Positions 1 through 6,209 of a DNA stretch of 6,251 nt are shown piece after piece (the first letter of the stretch is position 1; each line of letters begins with the position of its first letter). Location of the stretch: positions 1 to 6,251 of the forward strand of contig JAUHXI010000090.1 in the NCBI GenBank assembly GCA_030426875.1, in the 5' to 3' direction. The notes under the pieces are model-generated. The model was given only the letters and a program-made list of their open reading frames with translations, ran no database searches and was not told the origin of the DNA. A program made the translations under genes and the position numbers. Source of the stretch: a bacterium. Lineage in GTDB: Bacteria; Patescibacteriota; Gracilibacteria; UM-FILTER-43-11.

Positions 1-1
1 T

Positions 2-643
2 AAAAATGATAAATTCTTTCAATCCTTATCACAAGATGAATTAAATGTCTTAATAGGAACATTAAGGCAGTATTCAGAGTCATTAGAGAAAGTAAAAGCT
101 GATGTCGAAGGTGATGCTGAACTCACCCCGGATGAGAAGGGATTAAAGCTTAGAAATTTAAAAAAAGCCATTGAGGAACTTAAGAGCATTTACTATCACT
201 ATGAGGAATATTTAGAGATTGAATCTGTTAAAACAAAACCTAATGTATACTATCCCTGGCTATTGGGAAAACTAGTTCCTTTTTTGAATGAAATGCACCT
301 CCAGGTTAGGCCAGGGAATAGTCCATCCGATGAGATCATAGGCTTGTTTAATTTCATTAATAACTATGCCAATAGTGACATCGCTCAACAAGACAAATAT
401 CCAGAAGGCTTTGATGTGGATGTAGATGGGGAATTGCTTGGTTTTTTGTGTGAGACATATCAAAGAATGCTCACTCCTAAGGGTCGATATAAAACGATTT
501 TTGGAAGGCAAGGGAAGGTGTTTGTGGATTATGCAACCATTTATATGCCTGAATCAGTTATTAGGCAGTTAGAAGATAAGTACCCGGATACAAAATTTGC
601 AAGGCATGTAAGTGCTGTGAGAACCCCTAAAGACTTGAGATAA
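2..643 (+). CDS. Unrecognised protein, 5'-truncated at the window edge
   Basis: The plus-strand frame is open from base 2 to the TAA at 641-643, giving 213 visible residues with no start near the edge, so the true start lies to the left of the window. A TTG at 263 could be read as a start, but the reading frame upstream has the same protein-like composition, so an internal start is unlikely. The first 75 or so residues are rich in Glu, Lys and Leu and look alpha-helical, perhaps coiled-coil (for example LEKVKADVEG and LKKAIEELKS). The rest is a mixed globular stretch containing YYPWLLGKLVPF and ending in a basic tail. There is no signal peptide or membrane segment in the visible part. I do not recognise the family and propose no function. 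The gene converges on the toxin-antitoxin pair, with only 31 bases between the two stop codons. Confidence 0.75.
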   Translation, partial: KNDKFFQSLSQDELNVLIGTLRQYSESLEKVKADVEGDAELTPDEKGLKLRNLKKAIEELKSIYYHYEEYLEIESVKTKPNVYYPWLLGKLVPFLNEMHLQVRPGNSPSDEIIGLFNFINNYANSDIAQQDKYPEGFDVDVDGELLGFLCETYQRMLTPKGRYKTIFGRQGKVFVDYATIYMPESVIRQLEDKYPDTKFARHVSAVRTPKDLR

Positions 644-674
644 CATGGAATTTTAATTGGATTGAGACACTCCC

Positions 675-965
675 CTAAGCCAATTTCAACTCCACAAAAT
701 CCCCCTCAATCAACTTCAAAAACGCCTCACTAAAATCCTTCATTCGGTGCACATCCACCTGAAAAGGCAAATCAGAATCTTCAAGATCAAAGGTTAATTG
801 TGCCATCATGAGCGGATCAATATCCCCCGCTATTGCCAAATCTAAATCTGAAAAGCGTCGATGCTCCCCCTTAGCCCTAGAACCATACACAAAAACACGC
901 TGAGTCTCAGATAAATAAGGCTTAAGAATGTTCACCAGCATCAAGTGGTGCCGCTCCTCCATCAT
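675..965 (-). CDS. mntA: MntA-type minimal nucleotidyltransferase antitoxin
   Basis: This 96-residue protein is a minimal nucleotidyltransferase (MNT) of the HI0073/MntA type. It shows the family signature directly: VYGSRAKG followed by SDLDLAI, which gives an exact GSx10DxD motif (G28, S29, D40, D42). A third candidate metal-binding aspartate, D71, sits in FQVDVH. In studied HepT-MntA pairs the MNT enzyme neutralises the HEPN toxin by adding AMP units to a tyrosine in the toxin's Rx4HxY motif, and that tyrosine is present in the neighbouring protein. The ATG at 963-965 is chosen as start because family members begin just before this first helix. A TTG at 984-986 in the same frame would add seven residues and overlap the upstream gene by 8 bases, and a second ATG follows immediately at 962. 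None of these starts has a Shine-Dalgarno sequence. A housekeeping nucleotidyltransferase role is possible but less likely given the partner gene. Confidence 0.88.
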   Translation of the reverse strand: MMEERHHLMLVNILKPYLSETQRVFVYGSRAKGEHRRFSDLDLAIAGDIDPLMMAQLTFDLEDSDLPFQVDVHRMKDFSEAFLKLIEGDFVELKLA

Positions 966-978
966 TTTCACTTTAACA

Positions 979-1374
979 TCAGGCAATCGCTTTGAGTTTA
1001 GTCAGTAATGCATTAGCGTCCTTTAAAAAAGGAGCAATGGCTTCAAATACCTCTTCCGCAATCTTTTCGTCATAAGCATGACTGGTTTTATTCCTTAAAT
1101 TTCGATAATTGAACCAGGCCTCTGGGTTATCGATCAACTTTTTTTTGGCAGCAATTCTCAAAACTTCCTTATAATGGACCATCTCTAAATCTAAGCCAGA
1201 AATGGACATTTCCTTCAATTTTCGCTTCAAAGTCTTGACTGACATTTCATAGCAATATTCGAATCGTTGGATTGCCCCGTCTCTCAGCCCAAGGCTGTCA
1301 GGATTTTCAGCACATTCATCTAAAATAACTGTTAATGTCTGCAATGCCTTTTTTAAAAAATCAGTACTGACCAT
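979..1374 (-). CDS. hepT: HepT-type HEPN RNase toxin (HI0074 family)
   Basis: This 131-residue, mostly helical protein belongs to the HEPN family often annotated as nucleotidyltransferase substrate-binding protein, HI0074 type. Recognisable family blocks are LRDGAIQRFEYCYEMSVKTLKR (residues about 30-51) and the C-terminal RNLRNKTSHAYDE. The latter contains the catalytic Rx4H motif (R94, H99) followed by Tyr101, giving the complete Rx4HxY signature of ribonuclease HEPN toxins. In characterised pairs this tyrosine is the residue modified by the MNT antitoxin. The protein should act in the cytoplasm as an RNase that arrests growth when not neutralised. It starts at the ATG 1372-1374 and ends in TGA at 979-981, right at the start region of the antitoxin gene, so the two are surely co-transcribed and probably translationally coupled. 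All key residues are intact, so there is no sign of decay. Confidence 0.9.
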   Translation of the reverse strand: MVSTDFLKKALQTLTVILDECAENPDSLGLRDGAIQRFEYCYEMSVKTLKRKLKEMSISGLDLEMVHYKEVLRIAAKKKLIDNPEAWFNYRNLRNKTSHAYDEKIAEEVFEAIAPFLKDANALLTKLKAIA

Positions 1375-1391
1375 AAAAAGATGTTAGCGTG

Positions 1392-1419
1392 ATTCTATTT
1401 TAGTCGCTCAACTGTTGAA
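1392..1419 (-). promoter_or_regulatory. Possible weak promoter of the HEPN-MNT pair
   Basis: Read on the minus strand, TTCAAC (1419-1414) and TAGAAT (1397-1392) are separated by 16 bases. The -10 box matches the consensus at five of six positions, the -35 box at only three. Transcription would begin around 1385, leaving an about 10-base leader before the toxin ATG. This is an inference from spacing; read-through from the upstream operon is equally possible, as no convincing terminator is seen in the 72-base gap. Confidence 0.3.
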
Positions 1420-1446
1420 GAAAAAAGCTGAAAAGCAATGAGGCGA

Positions 1447-2043
1447 TTAAAGATCCAAATCCTTATCTAAATCCAAATCCTCAATCCCAGAGGGAGCGAT
1501 TTTTGGTTCATCATCGTCAAACTTAGGCAAAACGGCTTCAATGGCACCCCATTCTCCATCCTCACCCATCGGAATGATCAAAGTGACCTCGTCACCCACA
1601 GAAGCCTTGAAATAAGTCACAGAAGCCAAAAGTACATTGTAAGCTCGGCCCTCTGCCAGCACTTGATACTGACCATTGTTGTGAACCAAAGGCCCGATCA
1701 CCGTACGACGTTCCACTGGACCAATTTGCTTGTAAAGGAATTTACCCTCATCCGTGACTGTCAATTTAAGCACGTCACCTGGAACCAATTTGGACTTACT
1801 CGCATAATTGGCAGGAACGGGATGAACCGCACTGTTTTTATCAATCATGTTCTGACCATCAAACACCCCTTCAATCACCCGACCACCCGTAGAAGAAGAA
1901 AGCCCAGAGGCTTTTTCTGAATATGATTTTGAGGCACTTTGAATCACCACTCCTCCTTCAACTAGATAATTTTTGGCCAAATTTAAAGCAGCCTCAGCAG
2001 CTTCGATCGCTTCCACGACTTTTTTTAGGTTGTTATCACTCAT
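1447..2043 (-). CDS. Small acidic-tailed protein of unknown function, Patescibacteria-type
   Basis: This 198-residue protein has no signal peptide or membrane segment and is probably cytoplasmic. Three parts are visible. Residues 1-30 form an Ala-rich helix (VVEAIEAAEAALNLAKNYL). Residues about 54-173 are a beta-rich core with the stretches GGRVIEGVFDGQNM, VPANYASKSKLVPGDVLKL, YKQIGPVERR and LLASVTYFKASVGDEVTLIIP; the two 'K-hydrophobic-GD-V' hairpins suggest two related small barrel units. Residues 175-198 form an acidic tail (DDDEP, then repeated DLDLD steps). From memory, proteins with this core occur as hypothetical proteins in candidate-phyla-radiation genomes, but I know no established function. 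It starts at the ATG 2041-2043 without a Shine-Dalgarno sequence, 37 bases after the kinase stop, which suggests co-transcription. A nucleic-acid-binding or ribosome-associated role is conceivable from the barrel-plus-acidic-tail layout but is speculation. Confidence 0.85.
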   Translation of the reverse strand: MSDNNLKKVVEAIEAAEAALNLAKNYLVEGGVVIQSASKSYSEKASGLSSSTGGRVIEGVFDGQNMIDKNSAVHPVPANYASKSKLVPGDVLKLTVTDEGKFLYKQIGPVERRTVIGPLVHNNGQYQVLAEGRAYNVLLASVTYFKASVGDEVTLIIPMGEDGEWGAIEAVLPKFDDDEPKIAPSGIEDLDLDKDLDL

Positions 2044-2080
2044 TTTTGTTATTTAACTTTATTATTGATTAATTTTTATT

Positions 2081-3151
2081 CTATGACTGGGTGACCTCAA
2101 TCTCATTCTCTTCAAAAGCCTTTTCCATCTGCTTGCGATCTACAAGCCCATTTTGAGCCCCAGGGTGATTGACCACACTCCCTGCATTAATTGTACCATA
2201 AACCAATGCTGTTTTCAATGGCAAACCGTTGACCAACGCTGAGGTGAATCCACTGGCATACGCATCCCCTGCACCCACTGTATCCACGCGTTTGCGCGAA
2301 ATCACTGGACAAAAATAGGTGTGCATCCCGTTGCTAGCTTGCACCCCATGGCGACCATCAGTTATCACTGCGTGCTTAACACCGGCATCAACAAGTTTTT
2401 TTAAGGCCTTTGTCGAATCATCAGCATAACTGGGTAAAAAGCAATCGCTACAATTGTTATGCCTAGGGTCATCCTTCTTGTCTCTAGCCACAGTGTAAGA
2501 GGTGCGGGTGAAGCGACTCGCTTCTTCTTTGTTCAAAAAAAGAACTTCGGTGTGAGCTAGTAAATCTTTCCAGTGATCAATCCCCTCTTCAATTTGTTCG
2601 TGACCAGGATTCCAGGCCAATTTTATGTGTGGGTTTTTTTTTAAAAAAGATCTCAATTCATGTGGGATTTTACTTTTCTCCTGAGCCACATGACTCAAAA
2701 AAATCCAATCCGTCTTTTTTAGAGCTTTGAGTGGTAGGTGCTCGGCCCCAAAAAAACGATTGGCTCCTGCATAATAAAGCAGGATGCGGTCTCCATCAAA
2801 GGTGTTGATGATGTTTGAAAAGCCAGTCCGGTCTTTGCTAGTTTTTAGGACGTACTCACAGCCCACATTTTTAGCGCGAAGGTTTGAGATGACTTTTTCA
2901 CCATAATCTTCGCCCACCATGCCGGCAAAGTGAACGTCAAGCCCCATGCCGGCAAATGTGACTGCCGCATTGCTAGCGCCGCCTCCATAGGTTTCTTGAA
3001 CGGCCTGAACCTTGACCTTTGCCCCATGGGGAAAGGCAAGCCATTTTTCGCGTGAAACAGGTTTTTCAAAGGTGATGACAGCCTGATCCCCTGCCTTCAC
3101 AAAAATATCAAAGGTGGCGCCTCCGATGGTAAAAATGGTTGGTTGTTTCAT
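2081..3151 (-). CDS. PfkB/ribokinase-family carbohydrate or nucleoside kinase
   Basis: This 356-residue protein is an ATP-dependent kinase of the PfkB/ribokinase superfamily, which phosphorylates the hydroxymethyl group of sugars, sugar phosphates or nucleosides. The N-terminal strand TIGGATFDIFV carries the usual substrate-binding aspartate (D15). GGGASNAAVTFAGMG (56-70) is PfkB signature 1. NKEE (207-210) is the NxxE motif involved in magnesium and phosphate binding. DTVGAGDAYASGF (290-302) is signature 2, with the anion hole GAGD and catalytic base D296. Length is slightly above the usual 300-330 because of a segment at about 215-247 that contains Cys234-x-x-Cys237. The substrate cannot be told from the sequence. 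The ATG at 3149-3151 is preferred; an in-frame TTG at 3175 would add eight residues (HPYQPST after the start) that lie inside a DNA hairpin and do not resemble the family. The gene follows the surface-protein gene by 36 bases and is probably in the same operon. Confidence 0.92.
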   Translation of the reverse strand: MKQPTIFTIGGATFDIFVKAGDQAVITFEKPVSREKWLAFPHGAKVKVQAVQETYGGGASNAAVTFAGMGLDVHFAGMVGEDYGEKVISNLRAKNVGCEYVLKTSKDRTGFSNIINTFDGDRILLYYAGANRFFGAEHLPLKALKKTDWIFLSHVAQEKSKIPHELRSFLKKNPHIKLAWNPGHEQIEEGIDHWKDLLAHTEVLFLNKEEASRFTRTSYTVARDKKDDPRHNNCSDCFLPSYADDSTKALKKLVDAGVKHAVITDGRHGVQASNGMHTYFCPVISRKRVDTVGAGDAYASGFTSALVNGLPLKTALVYGTINAGSVVNHPGAQNGLVDRKQMEKAFEENEIEVTQS

Positions 3152-3163
3152 TGTTGATGGTTG

Positions 3164-3191
3164 GTAGGGATGCAAAATCTTGCATCCTTAC
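3164..3191. repeat. Hairpin-forming palindromic element at the gene junction
   Basis: The arms GGATGCAA (3168-3175) and TTGCATCC (3180-3187) are perfect inverse complements around the 4-base loop AATC. The stem continues outward by three more pairs (3164-3166 with 3189-3191) past one mismatch at 3167/3188, which is a G-U wobble only in plus-strand RNA. The stem thus has 12 positions. On the minus strand it includes the TAA stop of the surface-protein gene (3190-3188) and ends 12 bases before the kinase ATG. No T-run follows on the minus strand, so it is not a typical intrinsic terminator. It resembles short interspersed palindromes of the REP kind; only one copy is in this window, so repeat status is inferred. 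Confidence 0.7.
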
Positions 3192-5752
3192 GTAGAAATT
3201 AGACTTTTTTTATAGAGGTAGCCCCCTGTTGCGAACAGAAAGGACAAGACCATCACCCACAGCACAGGTGCACCAGTAGGATCTGTTTCGCCGCGCTCAG
3301 CCAATTGCTCTGTAGAAAGCGGGGGTTCTGAATCGATGACAGACGCTTGAGCAGGAGCACCTCCATGCAAAGCAACTGAAGAGGAAGGGGTTCCCATGAA
3401 TTCATCTGAAAGAGGTGAAATGGGCTTGCCATTGGCATCCAACGCCTCTACTGCAAAATAATATGGCATGTCATTGATTAAATCTTGAACCATGGCTGTG
3501 TTTTGAGTGCCGGGCACTATCATATAATCATTGTACTGACCTGAATTCAATCCAAAATTCACCTTGTAAGCATTGGCCTGAACTCCGGCAAATGATTCCC
3601 AGGTCAGGGTGACCATTTGACTGTGTACTACTCCCATTAAAGGATGTTTAGTATTTTGAATTGGAGGTGTCACTGTTTCTGTTGCGGATTCATACAGAAC
3701 CACTGGATCTTCTGATGGCGCTTGAGCTTCAAAGAAATCTTCAACCACCACCTCTGGATCCATGAAGGGTTCAAGCTCAGCCATCACATCATCCTCTTGG
3801 CTTTGAACCACTTCTGGCTCATCCGAGCTGGGTGTGACAGCAATCAAAGCGCTCATTTGCTCACTTTCGACGCCTTTAGCGTCCACTGCCTTAACTCCAA
3901 AAAAATATTGGACGTTGTTTTGCAGCTTGGTGAATCTAAGAGAAGTGTCCGCTCCTTTGGTTTGAAACACTTGATCAAGTTGATTGAAATTCGTGCCATA
4001 GTAAACGTTATAACTGACTACTTGAGTGGTATGACCTGTGATGGGATCCCACATCAGATTGACTTCTGTGTCGCCAGAAATGGCTTCTAGGTTTTGCACC
4101 TTGGCAGGAAAACGAATGACATTGTCTTGCACTAAAATTTGAGTTTGGGCCAACAGTTGTGACTGGTTACCCAGATCATCAATCAACGTCACGTCCACGG
4201 GATAGCTGCCAGCCAAAGCAGGAGCGGCCACCGATCCAGAATAAGCACCCGATTGTCCTTGGGTGGGAAGGAGTTCTTTTTCGACTCCTTGCATGCGGAC
4301 TCTAACCACGTCTAAACCTGGTTCGGAATTGACCACGAGGTTCAAGAGTTGTCCGGGTGAAATCACACCATTGGGTGTGATCTGAATGGTGTTGAGCACA
4401 GGGGGTAACGTATCGATGGTTACCGTCACTGATTCTGAAACCTGTTGAAAATCACTCATTACATAAAAGGTGTGTTGACCAGCCGATAGGTTGTTAACGG
4501 TGTACATGAAGAAGCCATCGGTATCCGTTTGAGAATTGTCCACCTCGATGCCATCAACAAAAACTTTTAAATTGATGTTTGGGTCTCCGTTTCCGCTCAA
4601 AACCACTGAACCACTGCCCAAAACAGCCCCATCTGAGGGAGACTTGATGCTGAGGGAATCATTGACAGGCACATTGACGGCTTGACCGGAGACGACTTCG
4701 AAGTCGAATTGACCTTCTTTATCCCAGTCATCTTTATCAAAAACCTGAAGGGTTTGGCTGCCCATTTGTGAAAAACGAGCGGCTAAATTAAACGTGAATT
4801 GCCCCTGATCCTCGGGTTGAAACGTATATTCGCCATTGTTGGGCAAAATCGCATTGTCATCCGTGGACGAAATCACGATGGTTCCCGTGTAATTTTTAGC
4901 CACATTCCCGTTGCCATCCTTAGCCACAACGGTCAGGGTTTGGTCGGTGTTGACGGTCACACTGGTTGGTAAATCTTCAATCTCAAATGAGTCAAGAGGT
5001 CCAGGTAAAACATTATCATTGAGTAAGTTGGCCGATAGCAGCCCCGAGTTGAGTTGAAAATTGCCACCAATCGCAGGTTGAACTTTTTCAGAAAAAATCA
5101 CCTCCATGCGATCTGACAAAAGCACATTGGCCGTGGTGTCCATAGCGGTAAAGGTAGAGACTCCAGAATAGCTAGAGCTAACTGAGAAATTCACTCGCCC
5201 AAAGGCATCAGAAATTCCGTCATTAACGGCTTTTACAGTCACATCAGGATTGGAGGATATAAGGGTCACGTAATGATTTGAAATCGGGTTGCGATAATCA
5301 TCGTAAAGCGTGACGGTTAAAAATGAGCTATCTGACCCATCTGCGGTCACCATTTTTTTGGTGGCTGTGAGGGTGGATTGGCTGGCTGAAAGGGCATTTG
5401 CATATACTGTAAAATTGTTTTGTGGCGAAGCCTGGTTGGTTCCTGCAAGATAGATGGCCACTTTATAAGCACCTACCAATTGGGTACTGAGGAAGTCTGC
5501 GGTGGCAATGCCTGCCGCATTGGCTTCGGCTGGAATACGGACCACAGAGGCGTCGGGGCGCTCAACCACAAAAACCACAGATTGGTTGGGGTTGAGCATG
5601 GAGGTACTGAGAGCTGAGGCATGACCTGCAAAGGTGTCAGTGCCGTAGGCGCGAGCATTTATGAAGTCGGCAGAAACAGTGGCTGGTAGCAGTAAAAACT
5701 GAAACATGGTTAGGAACGCCACAAGGCCTGATTTTAGTTTTGTTTTAAACAT
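3188..5752 (-). CDS. Exported multi-domain Ig-like/FN3 surface protein with C-terminal membrane anchor
   Basis: This 854-residue protein starts with a signal peptide: Lys3, Lys5 and Lys7, a hydrophobic core at about 9-22, and probable cleavage after V-S-A (28). Domains inferred in order are: a beta-rich N-terminal domain (about 29-118); an invasin-like Big_1 Ig domain (about 119-222, with LTVTLYDDYRNPIS and DAFGRVNFSV); an Ig-like domain (about 255-356, with VVAKDGNGNVAKNYTGTI); an Ig-like domain (about 366-447, with DGAVLGSGSVVLSG and NLSAGQHTFYV); an Ig-like domain (about 450-542, with VTLIDDLGNQS); a fibronectin type III domain (about 548-641, with VNLMWDP and YFFGVKAVDAKG); an acidic linker (about 642-698); and a second FN3 domain (about 701-789, with VTLTWES and YYFAVEALDANG). 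One transmembrane helix (about 828-846) and the tail KKSLIST anchor the C-terminus. The protein should stand on the outer face of the cytoplasmic membrane or wall and may serve in adhesion. No enzyme domain is visible. The start is the ATG 5750-5752, without a Shine-Dalgarno sequence. Confidence 0.92.
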   Translation of the reverse strand: MFKTKLKSGLVAFLTMFQFLLLPATVSADFINARAYGTDTFAGHASALSTSMLNPNQSVVFVVERPDASVVRIPAEANAAGIATADFLSTQLVGAYKVAIYLAGTNQASPQNNFTVYANALSASQSTLTATKKMVTADGSDSSFLTVTLYDDYRNPISNHYVTLISSNPDVTVKAVNDGISDAFGRVNFSVSSSYSGVSTFTAMDTTANVLLSDRMEVIFSEKVQPAIGGNFQLNSGLLSANLLNDNVLPGPLDSFEIEDLPTSVTVNTDQTLTVVAKDGNGNVAKNYTGTIVISSTDDNAILPNNGEYTFQPEDQGQFTFNLAARFSQMGSQTLQVFDKDDWDKEGQFDFEVVSGQAVNVPVNDSLSIKSPSDGAVLGSGSVVLSGNGDPNINLKVFVDGIEVDNSQTDTDGFFMYTVNNLSAGQHTFYVMSDFQQVSESVTVTIDTLPPVLNTIQITPNGVISPGQLLNLVVNSEPGLDVVRVRMQGVEKELLPTQGQSGAYSGSVAAPALAGSYPVDVTLIDDLGNQSQLLAQTQILVQDNVIRFPAKVQNLEAISGDTEVNLMWDPITGHTTQVVSYNVYYGTNFNQLDQVFQTKGADTSLRFTKLQNNVQYFFGVKAVDAKGVESEQMSALIAVTPSSDEPEVVQSQEDDVMAELEPFMDPEVVVEDFFEAQAPSEDPVVLYESATETVTPPIQNTKHPLMGVVHSQMVTLTWESFAGVQANAYKVNFGLNSGQYNDYMIVPGTQNTAMVQDLINDMPYYFAVEALDANGKPISPLSDEFMGTPSSSVALHGGAPAQASVIDSEPPLSTEQLAERGETDPTGAPVLWVMVLSFLFATGGYLYKKSLIST

Positions 5753-5815
5753 TTTTTTATTTTGAATGATGTGAATCCATGCAAACTCCCCAAGAATTTA
5801 CAAAGAAATCTTTAT

Positions 5816-5824
5816 ATTATAGCA
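5816..5824 (-). promoter_or_regulatory. Extended -10 promoter of the surface-protein operon
   Basis: On the minus strand the sequence TGCTATAAT (5824-5816) is a perfect -10 hexamer preceded by TGN, the extended -10 element. The -35 region about 17 bases upstream (TATCTT) is poor, which extended -10 promoters tolerate. Transcription would begin near 5809, giving a leader of about 57 bases before the ATG at 5752. The leader shows no Shine-Dalgarno sequence and no clear riboswitch fold by eye. It probably drives the surface protein, the kinase and the 198-residue protein together. Confidence 0.6.
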
Positions 5825-6171
5825 AAAAAATGGGGAAAAAGATAGAGTATATCAGTTATAAAATCATAAAAATGATCTATTGCAAGCCAAATTGTAAGGA
5901 GGCGGATCAGCAGATTTTTAGTTTGAACAAATTTCGTAAAAAAATCTAAAATCATTCCAAACTCTATAAATAAGTGTTTATTTCCCGGCAAAATTAGGGG
6001 TTTGTGGAGAAACGAGCGGGTAAAATGATAAAAAAAGAAAAACAAACAAAAAAAGAGTTGAAATGGAGGGGTAAGGATTTTATATGGGGAATGAGGTTGA
6101 GATGAGTCAGGGTGAAGAAATTATTTTCTGGTCCTTTAAGGGTGTTTAAATGAAGCATGAATACTATTATT
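5825..6171. other. AT-rich stretch without a convincing gene
   Basis: This stretch, visibly richer in A and T than the genes to its left, separates the minus-strand operon from whatever lies to the right. The longest frame (minus strand, 6045-5812, TTG start) would encode a Phe-rich 77-residue peptide whose composition simply reflects T-runs, so I do not call it. A short dyad AAATAA-GTGT-TTATTT lies around 5965-5980. No tRNA-like cloverleaf or tandem repeat is seen. Confidence 0.5.
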
Positions 6172-6199
6172 TTGACTTACTCTTTTTATGGGGTAGAAT
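6172..6199 (+). promoter_or_regulatory. Rightward sigma70-type promoter
   Basis: TTGACT (6172-6177) and TAGAAT (6194-6199) each match the consensus boxes at five of six positions and are 16 bases apart. Transcription would start near 6206 and run off the right edge. An ATG at 6248-6250, two bases before the window ends, could be the start of the gene it serves, but with one base of coding sequence visible this cannot be judged. Confidence 0.5.
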
Positions 6200-6209
6200 T
6201 AGAATCAAT

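Noticed and set aside
263..643. TTG at 263 as the true start of the left-hand gene
   Set aside because: The frame continues without a stop to base 2 with the same protein-like composition, so the gene is truncated by the window rather than starting here.
1420..1440. Possible intrinsic terminator after the 198-residue protein (GCTTTTCAGC followed by a T-run on the minus strand)
   Set aside because: The stem would be only three base pairs, too weak to support a terminator call.
3722..4090. Plus-strand 122-codon frame opposite the surface-protein gene
   Set aside because: It lies wholly inside a long gene with clear Ig/FN3 domain character on the other strand and has no motif of its own.
675..5752. 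Reassignment of UGA to glycine, as in Gracilibacteria and Absconditabacteria
   Set aside because: No in-frame UGA occurs inside the genes, conserved tryptophans use TGG and glycines use GGN, and the toxin gene ends properly at TGA.
5812..6045. Minus-strand frame encoding a Phe-rich 77-residue peptide with a TTG start
   Set aside because: Composition follows T-runs, it has no recognisable motif, and its end covers the promoter of the surface-protein gene.
6084..6149. Plus-strand 21-codon frame beginning with ATG, preceded by a GGAGGGG stretch about 12 bases upstream
   Set aside because: Very short, no convincing promoter upstream, and other genes in the window do not use Shine-Dalgarno sequences, so the purine stretch is probably chance.
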